19,773 bases of DNA. Origin: DASXIW01 sp036497785. GTDB lineage: Bacteria; Pseudomonadota; Alphaproteobacteria; Acetobacterales; Acetobacteraceae. A program made the translations under genes and the position numbers. Below, in pieces: positions 1-5,785 of the stretch. Positions within the stretch are counted from its first letter, which is position 1, and every line of letters begins with the position of its first letter. Below the pieces are notes generated by a model, which was not told the origin of the DNA, ran no database searches, and saw only the letters and a program-made list of their open reading frames with translations. The stretch covers positions 1 through 19,773 of the forward strand of contig DASXIW010000150.1 in NCBI GenBank assembly GCA_036497785.1, written 5' to 3'.

Positions 1-61
1 GCGGCGACAGGACGACAAAGCGCTCTCGGATCGCAGTGCTATCAACCATTCCGCCACGCTA
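1..61 (-). other. Degenerate tRNA-like 5' half at the window edge
   Basis: Read on the minus strand from about base 61 leftwards, the sequence resembles the 5' half of a class II (Leu/Ser-like) tRNA: a possible acceptor strand followed by TGGCGGAATGGTTGATAGC, close to the usual D-arm of tRNA-Leu or tRNA-Ser. The D-stem closes only partly, and the stretch where an anticodon stem should form does not pair properly. The 3' half would lie left of the window. This could be a decayed tRNA fragment left by an integration event, a divergent real tRNA, or chance similarity. A functional tRNA is not supported by what is visible. Confidence 0.2.
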
Positions 62-167
62 CAAAACCGGCACCTGACCAGGAAATCCCCCATGCGGCCT
101 CGACACAACCCGATTCAGCTATTCCCTGACGACCCCTTAGGGAGAGCCGCTCGCCGCCAAGGAGCCG

Positions 168-835
168 ATGTGTGACGCGATGCGCGCCAACGCAAAGACG
201 CTTGCCGCCTTCGAGCAGGCGTTGCGCAAGCCGGCGAGCGCGGAAGGTGAGATGCTGTCCTTGCTCGGCGGCACGTCGCTCACCCAGAATCTATGTATAA
301 GAACTCCATCGAAATGGGCGCGAGCCATCGGCCTTTGTCGCCCGGCGAGGCAGTTGCCGTCCACTGCTACGTGGGCAACTACTACAGCGACATAAACGCG
401 TACAATTTCGGCACCATGGATCCTTCTACGCCGGCGGAGCAGGTGAGGAGAGCCAAGGGCCTGAACGAGATCTGCGAAGCCTCGCTGGCCAAGCTGCCAG
501 CTTATCCCGAAACGGCGTGGCCGACCTATCGCTATGAGCGGAAATGGAGCGACACGCTGCTGACCGATCGATACGTCAAAGGCAAATCCTTTGTCATTCC
601 CTCGCTTTGGAGCACTGGCGCGGGCGTGGGTGTCGACCTGCCGAAGCCTGGTTCGAGCAACGTGCGATTCCACTTCACGATCTTCGGCAAGTCTGGCAAG
701 GATGTCGCTGCTATGGCGGTATTCCTCGGCGAGAGTGGGCCGGCGGATGGCAAGAAGAGGCGACCCGGACAGGGTAGCGACGAGGTGCTTTTCCTCAAAG
801 GCACGAAATTCCTGGTCATGTCGCGCGATGGGCCA
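168..835 (+). pseudogene. Remnant of an ADP-ribosyltransferase (ART) toxin-like gene, frameshifted
   Basis: This is the remains of an NAD-dependent mono-ADP-ribosyltransferase of the exoenzyme type (ADPrib_exo_Tox-like fold), which would attach ADP-ribose from NAD+ to a target protein. An ATG at 168 follows AAGGAG (159-164) and opens about 42 residues. Near 290 the plausible protein jumps to the frame whose first Met is at 293. The ART pattern lies in that second frame: helix LSPGEAVAVHCYVGNYYSDI (17-34 onward), a TYR segment with the NAD-binding Arg (Arg80, codon 530), an STS-like strand IPSLWSTG (Ser107-Thr108), and EVLFLKGTKF with the catalytic Glu (Glu164, codon 782). Two residues before that Glu is Ser (Ser162), where toxins usually have Glu or Gln. 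No own stop is seen: after about 820 the frame turns into nonsense that overlaps the glycohydrolase remnant. No signal peptide or trafficking domain is visible. The family call is fairly secure; the substrate is unknown. Confidence 0.72.
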
Positions 836-1485
836 AAGCCTTCGGGCAGGTGCCGGGCCGCTGCTTTGATATCGGCAATACCACGCGCCGCGCGATCGAG
901 AGCTACATCGCCGATGGCGAGGCGGCCGCCGGGCCGGTCGACGCCGCCTCCGCCGGCAACGGCTCACTCGTGCGCGTTGGGCCGATCGCCATCCTCGGCG
1001 CGGACGATGCGGACGAAGCGTGCTTTCTTGCGGTGAAGCAGTCCGGTGCCACGCACGGCACCATCGAGTGCCTGCACGCCTGCAACCTGTTCACCGCGCA
1101 ACCGGTGGACGCACTAAACGGAGCCGACAAGCAGTGTGCGACGCGGCCGCGCGTGATGTCGCTGGCGCCGCGCCTGCTTATCATCAACGCGGGCGAATGG
1201 CGCAGCAAGGCGCGTGACGACATCCGTTCCAGCGGCTACGTCGTGGACACGCTGGAGGCGGCGCTGTGGTCGGTCTGGCAGACCGATAATTTCCGGGATG
1301 CGGTGCTGACGGCGGCCAATCTCGGCGACGATGCAGATAGTGTGGCGCCGGTGGCCGGTCAGTTGGCAGGCGCTCTCTACGGCGCCTCCGGCATTCCGGA
1401 GGACTGGCTCGGCAAGCTGGCCTGGCGGGAGAAGCTGGAGATTCTTGCCGGCGCCCTTTTCGACCTTCGGCCACTGGGTGGATAG
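823..1485 (+). pseudogene. N-terminally truncated ADP-ribosylglycohydrolase (DraG/ARH-like)
   Basis: ARH/DraG enzymes hydrolyse the bond between ADP-ribose and a protein side chain, reversing ADP-ribosylation. In frame 1 the family pattern begins abruptly: RWAKAFG, then GRCFDIGNTTRRAIES (856 onward), AGNGSLVR (about 952), an SGATHGTIECLHAC segment (about 1042), SSGYVVDTLEAALW (about 1228) and NLGDDADSVAPVAGQLAGAL (about 1318), ending at TAG 1483-1485. This matches roughly the C-terminal two thirds of a protein of about 310-320 residues. The first 90 or so residues, which carry the N-terminal TDDT-type metal ligands, are missing. The DDAD part of the metal site remains. A GTG at 850 could start a shorter product but would not restore the catalytic half. 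The junction with the ART remnant is out of frame, so I infer a deletion that removed the ART 3' end and the ARH 5' end. Its place directly behind an ART fits an immunity role, as in Tre1/Tri1. Confidence 0.82.
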
Positions 1486-1596
1486 ACATGGCGGGCGGCA
1501 CGCGGCGCGACCATCCCGGCTACGGAACGTCACAAAGCTGTGGTGATGCAGACGGAGGATTCCTGAGAGCGTGCATCCCGAACAGGGAGTCGGCTC

Positions 1597-1986
1597 ATGG
1601 CCCATCACTATCGTGACTTGCATCTTCGCAACCAGGACGGTTCGGGCCGTGGCGCGCTGCGCCACGTCAAGGCCGTCATCACCCGGATATTCCCGGACCG
1701 CTATGCCCATGACGGCGCGGAGCATCAGCATGTCTGGATCGGCCAGGTAACGGCGCTGGACGGTGGTGCCGATTATGCGGGCAACGTCTTCGTCGCGATC
1801 CGCGTCAACGAGGGCGGTGTTGGCGAGGACATTCCCTTCCAGGAAAACCATCCCGTGGAAATGCAGGGCGATTGGATCGCGGCAAGCCAGGCGACGGCCG
1901 GCCAGGACGATCCCGGCCTGCCCGTGCTGCATTTCACCCATAGGCCGGTGGGCTTCGTCCGCTACGAGGGCGAGCAATACGATTGA
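1597..1986 (+). CDS. Small protein of unknown function, possibly OB-fold-like
   Basis: This is an intact 129-residue reading frame with ATG at 1597 preceded by GGGAG (1585-1589) at a normal distance. I do not recognise the family with certainty. There is no signal peptide, membrane segment or Cys pair. The pattern 'AVITRIFPD ... EHQHVWIGQV ... VFVAIRVNEG ... IPFQENHPVEMQGDWIA' recalls small beta-barrel (OB-like) proteins of the DUF3465 kind, which share a Val-rich strand, a Pro-Asp turn, a Gly-x-x-His-Gln strand and a final 'V-x-G-x-W/Y-I' strand; that resemblance is by layout only. The protein is acidic and Asp/Glu/His-rich, so it is probably soluble and cytoplasmic. It lies 111 bp behind the ARH remnant on the same strand and may belong to the same accessory patch. 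Being an unbroken frame with a good ribosome-binding site, it is likely a real gene. Confidence 0.7.
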   Translation: MAHHYRDLHLRNQDGSGRGALRHVKAVITRIFPDRYAHDGAEHQHVWIGQVTALDGGADYAGNVFVAIRVNEGGVGEDIPFQENHPVEMQGDWIAASQATAGQDDPGLPVLHFTHRPVGFVRYEGEQYD

Positions 1987-1992
1987 TGTGGA

Positions 1993-2013
1993 GGGGGTGG
2001 CGTCGCAGCCCCC
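1993..2013. terminator. Possible hairpin terminator between convergent genes
   Basis: GGGGGT (1993-1998) can pair with GCCCCC (2008-2013), with one inner mismatch and two further G-C pairs around a 3-nt loop. It lies in the 47-bp gap between the convergent ends of the 129-residue protein gene and the YeeE-like transporter gene. No T-run follows on either strand, so intrinsic termination is uncertain. A perfect 10-bp palindrome CGGTTAACCG (2023-2032) sits next to it. Confidence 0.3.
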
Positions 2014-2033
2014 CCAACCCACCGGTTAACCGC

Positions 2034-3254
2034 TCAGCAGGCCGCCAATCGGCGCTCCACCGCCATGCCGAAGAGCGGCCGCAATTTCAGTCCCACGAAA
2101 CTGCCGGTCAATGCGCAGGCCACCCACACCCAGCCATGCAGGCTGCCGGAGGCCACGCCGCTGAAGAACGCGCCGATATTGCAGCCGTAGGCCAGCCGAG
2201 CCCCATAGCCCATCAAAAGCCCGCCGATCACCGAGCCCGCCGCATGGCCCAGCGGGATTTTCCGCCACGGCACGAATCGCCCGGCCAGCCCTGCCGCCAG
2301 CAGCGCGCCCAGCATGATGCCGAAATCCATCACCGAGGTGATGTCGGTCAGCACCGGTCGCACAAGCGCCGCGTGCTGCGCTGGCGCGGTCCAACCGCCC
2401 CAGCCGCTCACGTCGATGCCGCCCAGCGCCAGCAGCTTGGCGCCCCACAGCCCGAATGCCGAGGTGATGCCCCATGGGCGGCCGGCCAGCGCCAGTGTCG
2501 CGAAGTTCAGCGCCGCCAGCACGAGCGCGCCAGCCACCAGGGACCACGGACCGCGCAGCACATGCCCGCCCTTGGCGATGGGCTCCAGCGCGCCGAGCCG
2601 CCGCCGCTCCATGGCCGCCACCACCTGCCACAGCAGGCCGAACACCGCGAGGTTTCCGAAAAGCGCCACCGGCCAGCCAAAGCTCGCCACCAGCGAAACT
2701 GCGGGCAACCCCGGCAGAGCCGTCCAGAACGGCAGTTGCGCCACGCCGATCACCGATCCGACAATGAAGAACAGCAATGTGATCACCATGCGGACACTAC
2801 CGCCGCCGACCGCGAACAGCGTGCCGGAGGCGCAACCAGCGCCCAACTGCATGCCGATGCCGAAAAGGAACGCGCCCACCACCAGCGAGACGTTCAACGG
2901 CGACACGTTGCCGGTGACCGGCGTGCCGAACAGATTGCCGGCGGCGAGTGCCGGGAAGAACAGCGTGCAGGCAACGGCCAGCATGATCATCTGGGCCCGC
3001 AGCCCTGCCCCCTGCCGGTCCGCCAGGAACACCCGGAACGCCGAGGTGAAGCCGAACGCCGCATGATACAGCGCCACCCCGAGCGCCAGCCCGACGCCAA
3101 GCAGGGCCACCACATTGGCCGTTGCTACCCCGGCAACTGCATGCGCGAGCGCGGCGGCGGCGATGAATGCAACGCCGACCACCGGCCATTTGACCGCGCC
3201 GACCGCACGTGGCGGCTGGACCGGCGCCGAGGCGGCCACCGAGATTCCCGACAT
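2034..3254 (-). CDS. YeeE/YedE-family sulfur-compound transporter
   Basis: This is a 406-residue inner-membrane protein of the YeeE/YedE (TsuA) family, whose characterised members take up thiosulfate through conserved membrane-embedded cysteines. The protein is almost wholly hydrophobic, with about nine or ten helices in two related halves. The two signature cysteines are present: GIGMQLGAGCASGTLFAVG (Cys141) in the first half and YGCNIGAFFSG (Cys358) in the second. Length and layout fit the full-size form of the family. The start is ATG at 3254 with GGAG seven bases upstream on the minus strand. No TusA/SirA-like (YeeD) sulfur carrier, which often accompanies yeeE, is next to it; the nearest same-strand neighbour is a TlpA-like thioredoxin 228 bp upstream. 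The exact substrate (thiosulfate or another sulfur compound) is inferred. Confidence 0.9.
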   Translation of the reverse strand: MSGISVAASAPVQPPRAVGAVKWPVVGVAFIAAAALAHAVAGVATANVVALLGVGLALGVALYHAAFGFTSAFRVFLADRQGAGLRAQMIMLAVACTLFFPALAAGNLFGTPVTGNVSPLNVSLVVGAFLFGIGMQLGAGCASGTLFAVGGGSVRMVITLLFFIVGSVIGVAQLPFWTALPGLPAVSLVASFGWPVALFGNLAVFGLLWQVVAAMERRRLGALEPIAKGGHVLRGPWSLVAGALVLAALNFATLALAGRPWGITSAFGLWGAKLLALGGIDVSGWGGWTAPAQHAALVRPVLTDITSVMDFGIMLGALLAAGLAGRFVPWRKIPLGHAAGSVIGGLLMGYGARLAYGCNIGAFFSGVASGSLHGWVWVACALTGSFVGLKLRPLFGMAVERRLAAC

Positions 3255-3261
3255 CCCTTAT

Positions 3262-3307
3262 CTCCGTAAGAAAATCGTATAATTTTTCCTGTCTTTAACT
3301 ACCCCAA
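3262..3307 (-). promoter_or_regulatory. AT-rich leader with candidate -10 for the YeeE-like gene
   Basis: Just upstream of the transporter start, base composition changes sharply to AT-rich. On the minus strand the order is a TTATACG candidate -10 (3276-3282), then the GGAG ribosome-binding site (3262-3265) and the ATG at 3254. No convincing -35 is seen at 16-18 bp; the nearest TTGGGG (3302-3307) is about 19 bp from TTATAC. The -10 lies in an imperfect palindrome (AAAATCGTATAATTTT, 3271-3286) that could be an operator. On the plus strand the same bases read TATAAT (3278-3283), but no gene follows on that strand. Confidence 0.3.
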
Positions 3308-3329
3308 TGCGGTGTTTGATAAAAGCACG

Positions 3330-3435
3330 ATCTCTCGTTGCATATGTGGCCTGCGTGGCGGCACGGTCCGACCGCGCACGCCAACGCCGGCGCCTGCGAC
3401 GCAATCCGCTTCAGCATTTTGTTTTAACGAGAGAT
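3330..3435. repeat. 10-bp perfect inverted repeat bounding about 106 bp
   Basis: ATCTCTCGTT (3330-3339) is matched exactly, in inverted orientation, by AACGAGAGAT (3426-3435), inside the 228-bp gap between the YeeE-like and TlpA-like genes. The flanks show no direct target duplication and no reading frame lies inside. It could be the remains of a very small mobile element, a pair of regulator half sites, or chance. Apart from this and the hairpin at 3453-3469 I see nothing in the gap. Confidence 0.25.
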
Positions 3436-3452
3436 TCTGTCAGACAAACCCA

Positions 3453-3469
3453 TTCCAGCCTGACTGGAA
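3453..3469 (-). terminator. Possible terminator hairpin of the TlpA-like gene
   Basis: TTCCAG (3453-3458) and CTGGAA (3464-3469) form a perfect 6-bp stem with a 5-nt loop, starting 13 bases past the TAG stop of the TlpA-like gene when read on the minus strand. It is followed by TGGGTTTGTCTG, which is only moderately T-rich, so the stem is weak for an intrinsic terminator. Confidence 0.25.
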
Positions 3470-3482
3470 CCGCGCTGAACCC

Positions 3483-4076
3483 CTACCCCACCAGCTGCCG
3501 CAGCCGGGCCACCGTCGCATCGGCGGACCAATCCACCGCGCCTTCGAAACGCCCCTGTTCGCGCCCTTGGCGGTCGATGATCAGTGTGGTCGGCAGGCCA
3601 CGCACACCCCAGGCTTCGGAGGCGGCGGCCTTGGGGTCCAGCCAGACCGGCAGGTCGGCGATGCCATGGGCTGCGTAGAATTTGCGAACCACGTCCACGC
3701 CGCCACGATCGGAGGATAACGGGAGCACCAGTATGTTGTCCTCGGCGACCTTCCGGGCCAGCGCCTGCAAGGCCGGCATTTCGGCCACGCAAGGGGCGCA
3801 CCAGGTGGCCCAGCAATTGACGATCAGGCCCTCGCCGGCGAAATCCGCCAAGCTGTGCGAGGTGCCAGTGGCGTCCGTGAAGGTGGCAGCGGCCGGCGGG
3901 GCGGGCGGCGTGGTGGGTTGCAGGGCGGAGACGGGCTGCAGGGCGATCGCCTCGTCGGGGAGCAGGGTATGGATCACCGGAGCGGGCGGTTTGCGCAGCA
4001 GGACAGTGGCCGCTACGGTCCCGACCACCAATGCCCCGGCCCCTGCCAGGGCAGCCCTGCGTGTGGTTGAAGACAT
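3483..4076 (-). CDS. TlpA-like membrane-anchored thioredoxin
   Basis: This 197-residue protein has a thioredoxin-like domain exported to the periplasm, where such proteins reduce or isomerise disulfides (cytochrome c maturation, oxidase assembly and similar roles). The N-terminus MSSTTRRAALAGAGALVVG begins with a twin-Arg followed by a hydrophobic segment (residues 8-27), giving a Tat-like or uncleaved anchor. A Pro/Ala-rich linker follows (about 29-65), then the thioredoxin fold with the active site WATWCAPC (Cys93, Cys96) and a cis-Pro loop GLPTTLIID (Pro162). I chose ATG 4076 over an in-frame start 39 codons upstream because the extension has no hydrophobic logic and overlaps argH, and because AGAGG precedes 4076 at the right distance. 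It is divergent from argH, with starts only 14 bp apart. The exact partner is not visible. Confidence 0.9.
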   Translation of the reverse strand: MSSTTRRAALAGAGALVVGTVAATVLLRKPPAPVIHTLLPDEAIALQPVSALQPTTPPAPPAAATFTDATGTSHSLADFAGEGLIVNCWATWCAPCVAEMPALQALARKVAEDNILVLPLSSDRGGVDVVRKFYAAHGIADLPVWLDPKAAASEAWGVRGLPTTLIIDRQGREQGRFEGAVDWSADATVARLRQLVG

Positions 4077-4090
4077 ATGGAAAGCCTCTC

Positions 4091-5530
4091 GTGAGCGAAA
4101 CGCCTGACTTGCGGAACACCGATGCCAATATGCAATGGGGCGGCCGGTTCGCGGCCGGCCCCTCGGTGGTGATGCAGGAAATAAACGCCTCAATCGGCTT
4201 CGACCGCAAGATGTGGCAGCAGGACATCAAGGGGTCCTTGGCCCACGCCGCCATGCTGGCCCGGCTGGGCATCCTGTCCGTGCAGGACGAAGCCGACATC
4301 CGCACGGGGCTGGAGGCCATCGCCGCCGATATCCGCGCCGGCCGGTTCGCCTTCGATGAGGCGCTTGAAGACATTCACATGAACATCGAGGCGCGGCTGA
4401 CCGAGCGGATAGGCGAGGCCGGCAAGCGGCTGCATACCGGCCGGTCGCGCAACGACCAGGTGGCGACCGATTTCCGGCTTTGGGTGCGCGACGCAATCGA
4501 CGGGCTGGACGGCCAGATCGCCGAGGTGATGCGCGCGCTGGCCGACCGCGCCGCCGAGCACGCCGCCGATCCGATGCCGGGTCTCACCCATCTGCAAACC
4601 GCCCAGCCCGTCACTTTCGGGCATCATTTGCTGGCCTATGTGGAAATGCTGGCGCGCGATCGCGGCCGGCTGGCGGATTGCAGCAAGCGGCTGAACGAAT
4701 GTCCGCTGGGCTCGGCCGCGCTGGCGGGCACCTCGTTCCCGCTGGACCGGGACATGACGGCGGCGGCGCTGGGCTTCGACCGGCCGACGGCGAATTCGCT
4801 GGATGCGGTGTCGGACCGGGATTTCGCGCTCGAATTCCTGTCGGCCGCCGCGATCTCGGCCATGCATCTGTCGCGCTTCGCCGAGGAGATCGTGATCTGG
4901 TGCAGCGCGCCCTATCGCTTCATCCGCCTGTCCGACGCCTTCACCACCGGCAGCTCCATCATGCCGCAGAAGCGCAACCCGGACGCGGCGGAGCTAGTGC
5001 GCGCCAAGACCGGGCGCGTCAACGGCGCGCTGATCGCCTTGCTGACCGTGATGAAGGGCCTGCCCTTGGCCTATGCCAAGGACATGCAGGAGGACAAGGA
5101 ACCGGCTTTCGACGCCGCCGAGGCCTGGGCACTGTCGCTGGCCGCCATTGGCGGCATGGTGCGCGACATGGCGCCGGATGTGGCGCGGATGGCGCAATTC
5201 GCGGGTTCCGGCTTCGCCACGGCAACCGACCTCGCGGATTGGCTGGTGCGGGTGTTGCGCCTGCCGTTCCGCACCGCCCATCACGTCACGGGCCGGCTGG
5301 TAGCCAAGGCGGAGGCGCGGGGCGTGGATCTGGCCGAGCTGACGCTGGCGGAGATGCAGGCCGAGGAGGCGGGCATCACCGATGCGGTGTTCGGCGTGCT
5401 GACGGTGCAGGCCTCGGTGGCTTCGCGCACCAGCTATGGCGGCACCGCGCCCGCCAACGTCGCCAGGCAGGCGGCGCGCTGGCAGGCGGCTTTGGGCCCC
5501 ACGGCTCTTGGCAAGACGGGGCTGGCATGA
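4091..5530 (+). CDS. argH: Argininosuccinate lyase
   Basis: ArgH splits argininosuccinate into arginine and fumarate, the last step of arginine biosynthesis, as a cytoplasmic tetramer. The 479-residue product begins its family-typical part at MQWGGRFAAGPS and carries HTGRSRNDQVATDFRLW, the HLQTAQPVTFGHH segment (with the general-acid His region) and the fumarase/aspartase-superfamily signature GSSIMPQKRNPD on its flexible loop, all intact. I chose GTG at 4091, with GGAAAG seven bases upstream; ATG at 4130 directly before QWGGRF is the alternative and has a weaker ribosome-binding site. Its stop overlaps the next start (ATGA, 5527-5530), so it is translationally coupled to the small lipoprotein gene. 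Confidence 0.97.
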   Translation: MSETPDLRNTDANMQWGGRFAAGPSVVMQEINASIGFDRKMWQQDIKGSLAHAAMLARLGILSVQDEADIRTGLEAIAADIRAGRFAFDEALEDIHMNIEARLTERIGEAGKRLHTGRSRNDQVATDFRLWVRDAIDGLDGQIAEVMRALADRAAEHAADPMPGLTHLQTAQPVTFGHHLLAYVEMLARDRGRLADCSKRLNECPLGSAALAGTSFPLDRDMTAAALGFDRPTANSLDAVSDRDFALEFLSAAAISAMHLSRFAEEIVIWCSAPYRFIRLSDAFTTGSSIMPQKRNPDAAELVRAKTGRVNGALIALLTVMKGLPLAYAKDMQEDKEPAFDAAEAWALSLAAIGGMVRDMAPDVARMAQFAGSGFATATDLADWLVRVLRLPFRTAHHVTGRLVAKAEARGVDLAELTLAEMQAEEAGITDAVFGVLTVQASVASRTSYGGTAPANVARQAARWQAALGPTALGKTGLA

Positions 5531-5652
5531 GGGCCGCGGCACTCCTGCTGCTCGCTGCCCTGGTGCTGGGCGGCTGCGGCAAGAAGGGGCCTCCCACCCC
5601 GCCCGGACCGCCGGATCAGGTGATCTATCCGCATGTTTATCCGTCGCGTTAG
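5527..5652 (+). CDS. lptM: Short LptM (YifL)-like lipoprotein
   Basis: This is a 41-residue lipoprotein. The signal peptide MRAAALLLLAALVLGGC ends in a lipobox (Leu-Gly-Gly-Cys17) and is followed by GKKGPPTPPGPPDQVIYP. The order lipobox, Gly-(Lys/Leu)-Lys-Gly-Pro, then Pro-rich tail is that of YifL, renamed LptM in E. coli, which helps mature the LptD/LptE lipopolysaccharide translocon in the outer membrane. The gene starts inside the argH stop codon (ATGA overlap) and precedes lysA, a neighbourhood in which such a lipoprotein is common among proteobacteria. It is small enough to be missed by automatic annotation. The lipoprotein nature is clear; the LptM role is inferred from motif and context. 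Confidence 0.8.
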   Translation: MRAAALLLLAALVLGGCGKKGPPTPPGPPDQVIYPHVYPSR

Positions 5653-5706
5653 TGGTCCGATCCTAACGCTTGCCTCCCAAGCGTTAGGTGAAGCGGCCCA
5701 CCACTA
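5650..5706. repeat. Hairpin element with an 11-bp perfect stem (REP-like)
   Basis: CCTAACGCTTG (5662-5672) and CAAGCGTTAGG (5678-5688) form a perfect 11-bp stem around a CCTCC loop. An outer pair TAGTGG (5650-5655) / CCACTA (5701-5706) adds a second, imperfectly joined layer, so the whole unit is about 57 bp. The outer arm includes the TAG stop of the lipoprotein gene. No T-run follows, so it is not a normal intrinsic terminator. It lies inside a likely operon (lipoprotein gene to lysA) and could be a dispersed REP-like palindrome or an mRNA processing or attenuation hairpin. Only one copy is visible here. Confidence 0.6.
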
Positions 5707-5785
5707 GACGAGAAAGCACGGCGGCGTTACCCGGCGGCTGCGCGAAACACTGGTGAAAGCGGATCGGCAGTCCTACTTTCCCACT

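Noticed and set aside
293..1036. A single ART-ARH fusion protein
   Set aside because: The two patterns are in different frames and the ARH N-terminal half is missing, so a natural fusion is not supported.
1114..2022. Minus-strand open frame of about 302 codons over the ARH remnant and small protein
   Set aside because: No family pattern; the plus strand has clear ARH motifs and a start with a ribosome-binding site.
1983..3269. Plus-strand open frame of about 428 codons opposite the YeeE-like gene
   Set aside because: Gln/His/Arg-rich nonsense opposite a membrane protein with both signature cysteines.
4480..5652. Plus-strand frame within argH that would fuse to the small lipoprotein
   Set aside because: It reads Arg/Gly-rich nonsense through argH and only becomes protein-like at ATG 5527, which has its own signal peptide and lipobox.
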